5,889 bases of DNA from an uncultured Clostridium sp. (GCA_946575275.1 CAMNZV010000117.1:1-5889), one strand, 5' to 3'; shown: positions 1-5,838, counted from the stretch's first letter. Numbers and translations: made by a program. The notes: generated by a model not told the origin, from the sequence alone.

Positions 1-122
1 CTACCTAAGATTGTACTTAATATTATTTTCTCTTCATCAAAGGCTATTACCTCTATTGTGCCTGTTATTGTTAACCTTTTTCTATTTTCCAATAATAAGT
101 TACTATTTTTTAATTGTTCCAT
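1..122 (-). CDS. yabP: YabP family sporulation protein, 5' part only
   Basis: The first 40 codons are present and the rest runs off the left edge of the window. The readable N-terminus begins MEQLKNSNLLLENRKRLTIT and continues into a short beta-rich stretch (GTIEVIAFDEEKIIL), which matches what I know of the start of YabP. The ATG at 122 is preceded by AGGAG (133-129) with a 6-base spacer, so the start is well supported. In Bacillus subtilis, YabP is made in the mother cell and is needed for a late stage of spore development; its biochemical role is not known to me. It follows rqcP by 65 bases, as in the conserved rqcP-yabP-yabQ-divIC order, so yabQ and divIC are expected beyond the left edge. 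A sigma-E-like promoter lies just upstream. Identification rests on the N-terminus plus gene order. Confidence 0.88.
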   Translation of the reverse strand, partial: MEQLKNSNLLLENRKRLTITGTIEVIAFDEEKIILSTILG

Positions 123-153
123 AATCCTCTCCTAAATAATTTATCTTTTATAG

Positions 154-182
154 AAGATATGAAAAAATCATTGTTGTTATTC
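154..182 (-). promoter_or_regulatory. candidate sigma-E-like promoter for yabP
   Basis: On the minus strand, GAATAAC (182-176) is followed after 14 bases by CATATCTT (161-154). Compared with the sigma-E consensus as I remember it (KMATATT, 13-15 bases, CATAYAHT), the boxes match 5 of 7 and 7 of 8 positions. Transcription would start near 147, giving a leader of about 25 bases before the yabP ATG with its ribosome binding site. The site lies wholly in the rqcP-yabP gap. Mother-cell expression of yabP in B. subtilis supports this reading. It is inference from motif match, and AT-rich DNA yields chance matches. Confidence 0.5.
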
Positions 183-187
183 TTATT

Positions 188-448
188 TTATTCTTTATCT
201 TCTTCACCCTCAAGTATAATATACATGTCTTTCGCTTCTTCTTTTCTAACATGTTCAGAAATATTTATCACCTTAGCTTTTATCTTTCTACTTGCAAATG
301 AAATTTCAATAACGTCATTTTCCTTAATATCAGTTGAGGCTTTTGCAATTTTACCATTAATGCTTACCCTTCCACTTTCACAAGCTTCTTTTGCTACAGT
401 TCTTCTTTTTATTATTCTTGAAACTTTAAGATATTTATCTAACCTCAT
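188..448 (-). CDS. rqcP: RqcP (YabO), S4-domain ribosome quality control factor
   Basis: This 86-residue protein is almost entirely an S4 RNA-binding domain. The pattern MRLDKYLKVSRIIKRRTVAK, followed by ESGRVSINGKIAKAS and a hydrophobic NDVIEI strand, is the S4 signature; the tail after about residue 65 is acidic (EGEEDKE). In B. subtilis, RqcP binds stalled 50S subunits together with RqcH and helps add C-terminal alanine tails that mark incomplete proteins for degradation. Arg2 and Arg16, which I recall as functionally important in the B. subtilis protein, are both present here. The ATG is preceded by GGAG (460-457) with a suitable spacer. It lies 53 bases downstream of hup, across a strong terminator, and upstream of yabP. 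A related paralogue, Hsp15-like S4 protein, is the main alternative; gene order favours RqcP. Confidence 0.93.
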   Translation of the reverse strand: MRLDKYLKVSRIIKRRTVAKEACESGRVSINGKIAKASTDIKENDVIEISFASRKIKAKVINISEHVRKEEAKDMYIILEGEEDKE

Positions 449-468
449 AATTTTTCTCCTTTATTGTG

Positions 469-493
469 AAAAAAACCCGAGTTATCTCGGGTT
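469..493 (-). terminator. intrinsic terminator of hup, directly upstream of rqcP
   Basis: Reading the minus strand, AACCCGAG (493-486), a four-base loop ATAA, and CTCGGGTT (481-474) form a perfect 8-bp stem. A run of seven T follows (475-469), two of them in the stem. It begins 9 bases after the hup stop. It is the most GC-rich hairpin in the window and a textbook Rho-independent terminator. On the plus strand the following T-run is broken (ttctttt), so it acts mainly on leftward transcription. It ends about 9 bases before the rqcP ribosome binding site. Confidence 0.92.
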
Positions 494-501
494 CTTTTAA
501 A

Positions 502-777
502 TTATTTATTTACTTTTTCTTTGAATTCTTTTCCTGCCTTAAATACTGGAACAGTTGAAGCCGCTATTGTAATAGCTTCTTTAGTTCTAGGATTTCTTCC
601 TTCTCTAGCAGCTCTTTCTCTAGTTTCAAAAGTACCAAATCCAACTAATTGAACTTTATCACCTTTTTCTAATGCTTCTTCAACACTTTCAATAAAAGCT
701 TTTAATGCTGCTTCTGCATCCTTCTTTGTTAAACTTCCCTTTTCTGCAATACTAGCAATTAAATCTGATTTATTCAA
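502..777 (-). CDS. hup: HU family DNA-binding protein
   Basis: The 91-residue product is a histone-like HU protein, which dimerises, bends DNA and shapes the nucleoid. The N-terminus [20 protein letters not shown] is the usual HU helix start. The family signature follows at residues 46-65 ([18 protein letters not shown]), with the DNA-intercalating Pro63 in the RNP tip of the beta arm, and the C-terminal helix ends [10 protein letters not shown] place the start at the TTG at 777-775. It gives the standard HU N-terminus and length, and GGAGG (791-787) lies 9 bases upstream. An in-frame ATG at 786-784 would abut that GGAGG with no spacer and add MLK before the conserved start. The gene has its own promoter and terminator, so it is probably a single-gene unit. 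Its place between mazG and rqcP is familiar from clostridia; in B. subtilis hbs lies elsewhere. Confidence 0.96.
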   Translation of the reverse strand: MNKSDLIASIAEKGSLTKKDAEAALKAFIESVEEALEKGDKVQLVGFGTFETRERAAREGRNPRTKEAITIAASTVPVFKAGKEFKEKVNK

Positions 778-786
778 TTTTAACAT

Positions 787-791
787 CCTCC
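787..791 (-). promoter_or_regulatory. hup ribosome binding site that selects the TTG start
   Basis: The minus strand reads AAGGAGG immediately followed by ATGTTAAAATTG. The ATG directly abuts the Shine-Dalgarno core, too close for efficient initiation. The in-frame TTG stands 9 bases downstream, at a favourable distance, and begins the canonical HU sequence. This supports the TTG start, which is inferred rather than proven. Confidence 0.75.
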
Positions 792-800
792 TTAAAATTC

Positions 801-817
801 GATTACCCTTAGTAATC
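801..817 (-). other. small hairpin in the hup 5' untranslated leader
   Basis: On the minus strand, GATTAC (817-812), a five-base loop TAAGG, and GTAATC (806-801) form a perfect 6-bp stem about 10 bases upstream of the hup Shine-Dalgarno core. It falls inside the transcript predicted from the promoter at 845-873. It could stabilise the leader or take part in translational control, but the stem is short and AT-rich and no function can be read from it. Confidence 0.4.
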
Positions 818-844
818 AATTATGTACTATTCCTACATTATCCT

Positions 845-873
845 ATTATATAATCACTTTCCTAACAAGTCTA
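845..873 (-). promoter_or_regulatory. sigma-A-like promoter of hup
   Basis: On the minus strand, TAGACT (873-868, 4 of 6 against TTGACA) is followed after exactly 17 bases by a perfect TATAAT (850-845). The DNA just upstream (AAAAATATA) is A/T-rich and could act as an UP element. The predicted start near 838 gives a leader of about 60 bases. This fits strong vegetative expression of HU. The rest of the hup leader, up to about 952, is AT-rich and shows no other feature I can support. Confidence 0.7.
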
Positions 874-952
874 TATATTTTTGCATATAAAACCAATTAT
901 TCATAGAATATACATAAATAATAGCATTAATACCCTAATAGTATTCTCCAAC

Positions 953-979
953 AATGATTAAAATCCTCTTTTAATCATT
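953..979 (-). terminator. palindrome at the mazG stop, weak terminator candidate
   Basis: AATGATTAAAA (953-963) and TTTTAATCATT (969-979) are perfect inverted repeats of 11 bp around the loop TCCTC. The right arm overlaps the mazG TAA stop (980-978). On the minus strand the stem is followed by GTTGGAG, with no U-run, so termination of mazG transcripts should be poor. On the plus strand a run of five T (981-985) follows, but no plus-strand gene is visible there. It may instead protect the mRNA 3' end or act as a processing site. Confidence 0.5.
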
Positions 980-2429
980 ATTTTTCTATATTTTTTAACT
1001 TGCACCAAAGTTTATCTATTTGTTTTGAACTTAGATCCTTTATAGATACCCCTTCTTCTTTTGCCATATCTTCAATTAATAGTATTCTTTTTATAAACTT
1101 ATTTGTTGAAATATTTAATACATCCTCACTATTTATATCTAAAAATCTAGCTAAATTAACACAAGAAAATATTAAATCTCCTATTTCTTCTTTTATTTTA
1201 TCCATTTCCTTTGTTTTATATACATCTTTTACTTCAAATAATTCTTCTTGTATTTTTTCTATTATATCTTCTACTTTTTCAAATTCAAATTTATATTTTT
1301 TCGCCTTGTTTTGCACCTTTTCAGCTCTTATTAATCCTGGCAAAGCTTTTGCTATTCCATCTAACTCTTCTGAAATATTATTGAAATTCTTTTCTTTATT
1401 TTTTAATTCATCCCAATTTTTTAGTACATCGCCAGTACTATTTATTGTTTTATTGTCAAATACATGAGGATGCCTATATACCATTTTATTATAAATACCT
1501 TCTATAATATCTGATAAATTAAAGTATCCATCTTCATTTTCTATAGAGGTATGAAACACTATTTGAAATAATACATCCCCTAACTCTTCTACAAGACCAT
1601 CATAATCATGGTTATTTATGGCATCTAACACTTCATAGCTTTCTTCCACTATTGCTTTTTTTATAGAGTCATGAGTTTGTTCTTTATCCCAAGGGCAGCC
1701 ATCTTTCCCCCTTAATATATCAACAAGATTAACTAAATCTTTTAGGTCCTTTTTAGAACTTATTCCCTTTGGAATATAAACTGATGTTAAATAGTCTATA
1801 TCCTCCTGCATATCTAATTCGTATAAAGGTATGGTAACTATTCTTTCCTCACTATCTATTCCAACTGCTCTGCAATAAATAATTTCTGATTCATCCCCAA
1901 ATATATCACATAGTTTTAATTTAACTTCTGATGCAATTAATGGATTATACACTTGTGTTATTATTGTTCCTACTCTATTATCTAAAGTTTGATTAGCTAT
2001 ATCAAAGGCATCTATAACCTTTAAGCCTTCAATAGGATCAATTTTTAGCCTTTCAATTACAGCATCCATAAAGCTAACTGCTGGTGTTATTTTATATTCT
2101 ATATTTTGTTTTTCACATAACTCTATTAAATTTGTTACTGATTTTTCAGCTACCAATGGATGTCCCGGAACAGCATATACTATATCCCCAAGCTGCTCAT
2201 GTTTTAATACTAAATCTCTTGCAATTGATTGGTATACTTCATCAAAACTTTTAGATTCTTCGTAAAAGTAATCATAGGTTTCATAACTTATATTAATTTC
2301 ATTAATATAAGTTACTGTTGGATGAATTTTTGTTCTAAAGAAAATATTTTTACTTTTTTGTAATTCATTTATTGTTCCAATAGTAATTGCCTCAGGGTTT
2401 CCAGGTCCAAGGCCCATTATTTTTATCAT
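978..2429 (-). CDS. mazG: MazG/YabN: tetrapyrrole methylase domain fused to nucleoside triphosphate pyrophosphohydrolase
   Basis: The 483-residue protein has two parts. Residues 1-220 form a SAM-dependent tetrapyrrole methylase-like domain, with the glycine-rich GLGPG at 6-10 and a VPGHP loop at 87-91. Residues 225-483 carry two MazG repeats. The first has the GKDGCPWDKEQTH box (241-253) and metal ligands of the EExxE...ExxD type (E262, E263, E266, E282, D285). The second repeats the pattern (E395, E396, E399, E415, D418). MazG hydrolyses NTPs and dNTPs to monophosphates and pyrophosphate, cleaning aberrant nucleotides and, in E. coli, lowering ppGpp during starvation. The job of the methylase-like domain is unknown to me, though this fusion is standard in YabN. 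The ATG is preceded by GGAGAG. The start lies 15 bases after the flippase stop, so the two genes are probably co-transcribed. Length and residues look intact. Confidence 0.95.
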   Translation of the reverse strand: MIKIMGLGPGNPEAITIGTINELQKSKNIFFRTKIHPTVTYINEINISYETYDYFYEESKSFDEVYQSIARDLVLKHEQLGDIVYAVPGHPLVAEKSVTNLIELCEKQNIEYKITPAVSFMDAVIERLKIDPIEGLKVIDAFDIANQTLDNRVGTIITQVYNPLIASEVKLKLCDIFGDESEIIYCRAVGIDSEERIVTIPLYELDMQEDIDYLTSVYIPKGISSKKDLKDLVNLVDILRGKDGCPWDKEQTHDSIKKAIVEESYEVLDAINNHDYDGLVEELGDVLFQIVFHTSIENEDGYFNLSDIIEGIYNKMVYRHPHVFDNKTINSTGDVLKNWDELKNKEKNFNNISEELDGIAKALPGLIRAEKVQNKAKKYKFEFEKVEDIIEKIQEELFEVKDVYKTKEMDKIKEEIGDLIFSCVNLARFLDINSEDVLNISTNKFIKRILLIEDMAKEEGVSIKDLSSKQIDKLWCKLKNIEK

Positions 2430-2444
2430 TAATTTCTCTCCATT

Positions 2445-3992
2445 CTAAGTTTTAGTGAACTTTTTATTAATCTTATCCCTTATTTCATCTATAGTAAAAA
2501 CCTTTAAAAGTATAATACCTATAAAATATATTATAACACCAATGGATATAGATAGTAAGCATGCCACTCCATTACTTAAGGTACTTTTATAAAAAAAGTT
2601 ATAAGCATTTATAACGAAAATCATCATTAAACTAGAAGCAAATGCTGGTTTCATATAATTATTATACATATTTAGCTTTACTTTTGTAATTAACTTCATT
2701 GCCAATAGATTTAAAATAGCTACTGTAGCATAGGCACTTATAGAAGCTATAACTGCACCATAAATATTAATGTTTATATTTGATACTAGTGTTATAGTTA
2801 GTATAATCTTAATAATGCAACCTATAAGTAAGTTTATAACAGGTATTATATACCTTCCTATACCCTGTAGAATTGAAGTTGACGTTTGGGTTATTGTAAT
2901 AAATGGTATTGATAATGATAAATATTTTAATATTTCTGCTCCATGAAAATGTCCTGGAAATATCAGTTTTAGTATTGGTTCTGCAAGAAAGTATAATCCA
3001 AATAAGCAAGGTATTGATATTACTGCTGAAAGTTTTGATATTAGATTTATTTTATTTTGTATCTCTTTTTTATTGTTAAGTATATATACCTCTGCAATTA
3101 TTGGAATAATTGAAGTGCAAATAGCCATTGATAATGTTAAAGGGATGTTTACAATAACAGAAGCTTTACCTGTTAATTGTGAATATAATATAGTACTTTG
3201 TTGACTTGTAAAACCTGCATTTAATAGATTTTGTGGTACTAATATTGAATCTATTAGTCTCATTATACTACCAACTGTAGTTCCTATAGATATTGGAATT
3301 GATATTTTTAATATTTTACTTAAAATCTTAGGGTTTGTTTTTACCTTTTCTATTTTTTCAATTTTCTTTATCTTTTTATATTTTTTATATAGAAAAAGAC
3401 ACGCTATACCTCCTCCAAAAGCTGCACCGCTTGCTGCACCCCCTGCCGAAAATTCTATACCATAGGGCAATAATATAATTGCAAGTCCTACCCCAAATAC
3501 AACCCTACCAGCTTGTTCTAAAATCTGAGATAAAGCAGATGGAGTCATATTTTGATATCCTTGAAAAAAACCTCTGTATACTGTTAATATTGATATGATA
3601 CAAGGTGCAAAGGATATCCCTATTAATGAAAGATATGCTTTACTATCCCATCCTAAAAAGTTAACAATAGGTTTAGCAAATAAAAATAAAATTCCTGATG
3701 TTCCAATACCAAGAATGCACATTAATATATTGGCTTCTTTAACCACTGCATAGTTATCTTTGAATTTGTTATTTACATTATTTTCGGAGATCATTTTAGA
3801 AATGGCAATAGGCACCCCTGAAGCCATTGCAACAAAAAACATATATAGAGGATAGGTCATTTGATAGTAACCAACCCCCTCATCTCCAATAAGCATAATT
3901 AATGGCCATCGAAAGAATAATCCTAAAAATTTAGAAAAGATCCCTGCAAATCCTAATATTAAACTACCTTTTACAAGTGATTGTTTTTTCAT
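2445..3992 (-). CDS. spoVB: SpoVB/YabM-type polysaccharide or lipid-linked sugar flippase (MOP superfamily)
   Basis: This 515-residue, very hydrophobic membrane protein belongs to the polysaccharide transporter/MurJ-like branch of the MOP superfamily. It starts MKKQSLVKGSLILGFAGIFS and has about a dozen or more membrane segments. It carries the family stretch GFFQGYQNMTPSALSQ (141-156) and a basic cytoplasmic loop (KKYKKIKKIEKIEK, about 203-216) between the two halves. Relatives move lipid-linked wall or cortex precursors across the membrane; SpoVB is needed for the spore cortex in B. subtilis. By gene order the direct counterpart is YabM, a SpoVB paralogue, so the spoVB name is a family name and the substrate is not proven. 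I choose the ATG at 3992 because GGAGG (4005-4001) lies 8 bases upstream; a longer in-frame TTG at 4007 overlaps that site. No terminator separates it from spoVT, 72 bases upstream. Confidence 0.9.
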   Translation of the reverse strand: MKKQSLVKGSLILGFAGIFSKFLGLFFRWPLIMLIGDEGVGYYQMTYPLYMFFVAMASGVPIAISKMISENNVNNKFKDNYAVVKEANILMCILGIGTSGILFLFAKPIVNFLGWDSKAYLSLIGISFAPCIISILTVYRGFFQGYQNMTPSALSQILEQAGRVVFGVGLAIILLPYGIEFSAGGAASGAAFGGGIACLFLYKKYKKIKKIEKIEKVKTNPKILSKILKISIPISIGTTVGSIMRLIDSILVPQNLLNAGFTSQQSTILYSQLTGKASVIVNIPLTLSMAICTSIIPIIAEVYILNNKKEIQNKINLISKLSAVISIPCLFGLYFLAEPILKLIFPGHFHGAEILKYLSLSIPFITITQTSTSILQGIGRYIIPVINLLIGCIIKIILTITLVSNININIYGAVIASISAYATVAILNLLAMKLITKVKLNMYNNYMKPAFASSLMMIFVINAYNFFYKSTLSNGVACLLSISIGVIIYFIGIILLKVFTIDEIRDKINKKFTKT

Positions 3993-4000
3993 AATATCAA

Positions 4001-4005
4001 CCTCC
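4001..4005 (-). promoter_or_regulatory. flippase ribosome binding site that fixes the start at 3992
   Basis: The minus strand reads GGAGG, then eight bases (TTGATATT), then ATG at 3992-3990. This near-ideal spacing rules against the in-frame TTG at 4007, which would place the Shine-Dalgarno core inside the coding sequence. Confidence 0.85.
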
Positions 4006-4064
4006 AAACCTAACTTAGTACTACTTATTTTTATTTTAAGTCTAGAGGCAATATTACTTAATTT

Positions 4065-4610
4065 TTATGATTCCATTTGTTTTCCCAAAAAAATTGCTGC
4101 TGTTTCTGCAAGTTTTTCTTCTACGCTTCCTAATGCTTTATCTTTAGATAAAATAATTACAGAGCCTATGGCTTCGCCTTCAGAAAAAATAGGGGCAATT
4201 ATTTGATATGAATATGTTCCTTTATCTTCGTCATTTAGTAGTGGTATAGTATTGCCTTTGTCTTCACCTAAGGTTACAATGCTTTTGCCATCTATAATAT
4301 TTTCAAGTTCCTCGCTTATTTTTTTATCCAAATAAGGTTTCTTCTGTATACCACTTGCTGAAATAAAAGCATCCCTATCTGTTATTAAAATAATATTTCC
4401 AATAACCTTTTGCATGCTTTCTGCATAGTCCTTAGAGAAGTCTGCAAGTTCACCTATAGGGGAATATTTTTTTAATATAACACCACCATCCCTATCTGTA
4501 AATATTTCTAGTGGGTTCCCCTCCTTAATTCTTAATATCCTGCGTATTTCCTTTGGGATTACTACTCTTCCTAAATCATCTATTCTTCTTACAATACCTG
4601 TTGCTTTCAT
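4065..4610 (-). CDS. spoVT: SpoVT, stage V sporulation transcription regulator
   Basis: The 181-residue protein opens with an AbrB-type swapped-hairpin DNA-binding domain (residues 1-52), beginning MKATGIVRRIDDLGRVVIPK and including EIRRILRIKEG. A GAF-like domain follows (about 56-181), with the strands GNIILITDRDAFISASG and GEAIGSVIILSKD. This two-domain layout and length match SpoVT of B. subtilis (178 residues as I recall) rather than the shorter AbrB or Abh. SpoVT acts in the forespore, tuning sigma-G-dependent genes and affecting spore coat, germination and, in clostridia, late spore development. The ATG is the first usable start; the strong TAAGGAGG upstream is 12 bases away, a little long. 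A terminator isolates it from prsA, and a sigma-G-like promoter lies in the gap. The flippase and mazG follow without a terminator, so some of their transcription may come from here. Confidence 0.96.
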   Translation of the reverse strand: MKATGIVRRIDDLGRVVIPKEIRRILRIKEGNPLEIFTDRDGGVILKKYSPIGELADFSKDYAESMQKVIGNIILITDRDAFISASGIQKKPYLDKKISEELENIIDGKSIVTLGEDKGNTIPLLNDEDKGTYSYQIIAPIFSEGEAIGSVIILSKDKALGSVEEKLAETAAIFLGKQMES

Positions 4611-4656
4611 TTTAATATATGCCCTCCTTAGTTAATAAATATTTATATTACATATA

Positions 4657-4685
4657 TATTATTTATCTATTAAGAAATTTTATGC
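4657..4685 (-). promoter_or_regulatory. candidate sigma-G-like promoter of spoVT
   Basis: On the minus strand, GCATA (4685-4681) is followed after 17 bases by AATAATA (4663-4657). Against the sigma-G consensus as I remember it (GHATR, 17-18 bases, CATNHTA), the -35 box fits fully and the -10 box differs only at its first base. Transcription would begin near 4650, about 40 bases before the spoVT ATG. B. subtilis spoVT is transcribed by sigma-G, which supports the call. The region is extremely AT-rich, so chance matches are possible. Confidence 0.5.
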
Positions 4686-4705
4686 ACATATAACCAAAAT
4701 TTATT

Positions 4706-4745
4706 AAAAAAAACCATACTTTTTTTATAAAGTATGGTTTTTTTT
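4706..4745 (-). terminator. strong symmetric intrinsic terminator after prsA
   Basis: A perfect 17-bp inverted repeat (4706-4722 with 4729-4745) surrounds a six-base loop. The core is ACCATACTTT paired with AAAGTATGGT, flanked by eight A on one side and eight T on the other. Either strand therefore gives a stem followed by a U-run, so it can work in both directions. Reading leftward it starts 4 bases after the prsA stop, and it separates prsA from the spoVT promoter. Confidence 0.95.
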
Positions 4746-4748
4746 AAA

Positions 4749-5759
4749 TTATATTCTATCTTCGTAAATCTTAACACTCATTGTGCTCTTAAAGTCTTCT
4801 ATTTTTGTTTCATATTCAGCACTCTTTTTGTTATTTAACACTGTAGATTTTACAGTTTCTGCAACTTCGTCATAAGTTTGTGTTTTCTTTGCAGTATTAA
4901 CTCCAGTTACCTTTATTAAATGCCATCCATAACTTGTTTTGACAGGTTGTGATATTTCACCTTCTTTTAAATCCTTAAATCCTGTAACAAAATCAGATAC
5001 AAGTGTGCTATTATTTTCAGATACTTGATATCCTAAATCTTCTGTTATACAATTGTCACCCTTATATGCATCCATTTCTGTTATTTCTTCAAAGGTTTTT
5101 CCGTTAACAGCTAACTCTCTAGCTTCCTTTGCTTGTGCCTCACCTTTATCTGCATCACTAAATAAAATATGTGTTACATTTGCACCTGCTTCTAATGCAT
5201 AGCTATCAACATTTTCATTATAATAATCTTTAGCTTCATCATCAGTTACAGTAACATCTTCTAAAAGTTTCTCTGCGATAAATTCTAATTTGATTTGTTT
5301 TCTCCAATAATCTTCAAATTCATCTTCAGTATAGCCATATTGTTCAAGGAATTCTGCATATGCTTCATCATCACCTGTATAATCTTTGTACATTTTTACT
5401 CTTGATTCTACTTCAGTTTCAACTTCATCATCAGTAAATTCTGCACCAATTTCCTCTTGGTTTGCAAAAAGTATTTGTTCTTCTATTAAACTATTTAATG
5501 CGCTTGTTCTTGTTTGTTTAATAGTATCCTTTATTGTTTCATCATTTTCAAAATCATCACCGTATTGCTCTTTGTATTGTTGCAATTGATAGTACATTAC
5601 TTGGTCTACATCTGCTCTTGTTATTTTAACCTTTCCTACCTTAGCTAGTACTGTTTTTCCTATAGATTCTTCTGTTCTTTCAACTAAGCTACATCCTGAA
5701 AACGTTAAAAGCATTGCCCCTGCAAGAGCCATTGTTATATATTTTTTTATTCTTTTCAA
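4749..5759 (-). CDS. prsA: PrsA-like extracytoplasmic peptidyl-prolyl isomerase lipoprotein
   Basis: From the TTG at 5759 the product is 336 residues. It begins with a lipoprotein signal, MKRIKKYITMALAGAMLLTF, then SGC, making Cys23 the probable lipidated residue. Phe at position -3 of the lipobox is less usual than Leu. An N-terminal SurA/trigger-factor-like helical region, rich in acidic residues, fills about 40-185. A parvulin PpiC domain follows (about 193-286), with conserved THILF (196-200), EDLGYQ (241-246) and YGWHLIKV (277-284). PrsA-type foldases catalyse cis-trans prolyl isomerisation outside the membrane and help exported proteins fold. I prefer the TTG because GAGGG lies 7 bases upstream and the signal peptide then starts with its basic n-region; a GTG at 5801 would add 14 residues (MIYLFKYEKSEGKI) and lacks a clear ribosome site. 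It has its own promoter and terminator. Expected neighbour mfd lies beyond the right edge. Several prsA paralogues can occur in one clostridial genome. Confidence 0.92.
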   Translation of the reverse strand: MKRIKKYITMALAGAMLLTFSGCSLVERTEESIGKTVLAKVGKVKITRADVDQVMYYQLQQYKEQYGDDFENDETIKDTIKQTRTSALNSLIEEQILFANQEEIGAEFTDDEVETEVESRVKMYKDYTGDDEAYAEFLEQYGYTEDEFEDYWRKQIKLEFIAEKLLEDVTVTDDEAKDYYNENVDSYALEAGANVTHILFSDADKGEAQAKEARELAVNGKTFEEITEMDAYKGDNCITEDLGYQVSENNSTLVSDFVTGFKDLKEGEISQPVKTSYGWHLIKVTGVNTAKKTQTYDEVAETVKSTVLNNKKSAEYETKIEDFKSTMSVKIYEDRI

Positions 5760-5766
5760 AATTTTT

Positions 5767-5771
5767 CCCTC
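5767..5771 (-). promoter_or_regulatory. prsA ribosome binding site supporting a TTG start
   Basis: The minus strand reads GTGAGGG, then AAAAATT (7 bases), then TTG at 5759-5757 followed by AAAAGAATAAAAAAA, encoding the basic n-region of the signal peptide. The purine-rich GAGGG core and spacing favour this TTG over the upstream in-frame GTG at 5801. Confidence 0.7.
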
Positions 5772-5809
5772 ACTTTTCTCATATTTAAATAGGTAAATCA
5801 CACATTAAT

Positions 5810-5838
5810 AGTATAACAATAATATTTTTATAATTCAA
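5810..5838 (-). promoter_or_regulatory. sigma-A-like promoter of prsA
   Basis: On the minus strand, TTGAAT (5838-5833, 4 of 6) is followed after 17 bases by TATACT (5815-5810, 5 of 6). Transcription would begin near 5803, about 44 bases before the TTG start. The predicted start just follows the GTG at 5801, which independently argues against that longer reading frame being used. Beyond it, to the window end at 5889, I see only AT-rich intergenic DNA. Confidence 0.65.

Noticed and set aside
114..500. Plus-strand open frame of 128 codons
   Set aside because: It lies antisense to rqcP and the hup terminator, has a low-complexity hydrophobic and serine-rich translation, and lacks a ribosome binding site. 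It is a shadow of the AT-rich minus-strand genes.
784..819. Longer HU start at 819 (TTG) or ATG at 786
   Set aside because: The 819 start lies upstream of the Shine-Dalgarno core and inside the leader hairpin, and the 786 ATG abuts GGAGG with no spacer. The TTG at 777 fits both the spacing and the family N-terminus.
880..950. A second promoter for hup in the distal leader (TTGGTT-like box at about 891-896)
   Set aside because: No acceptable -10 box lies 16-18 bases downstream; the closest pairings are weak and expected by chance in this AT-rich DNA.
1000..1467. Plus-strand open frame of 155 codons
   Set aside because: It is antisense to the conserved MazG repeats. Its Ser/Phe/Leu-rich translation is what the complement of Lys/Glu-rich coding DNA gives.
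2809..3009. Minus-strand open frame of 66 codons in another frame of the flippase gene
   Set aside because: It overlaps an intact, recognisable membrane protein gene and shows no ribosome binding site or family features.
3993..4064. A promoter between spoVT and the flippase (TTGCCT with ATAAGT-like box)
   Set aside because: The -10 candidate is poor and nothing else resembles a promoter, so I do not annotate one.
5386..5589. Plus-strand open frame of 67 codons
   Set aside because: It is antisense to the acidic helical region of prsA; the serine-rich translation is the complement of Glu/Asp-rich codons.
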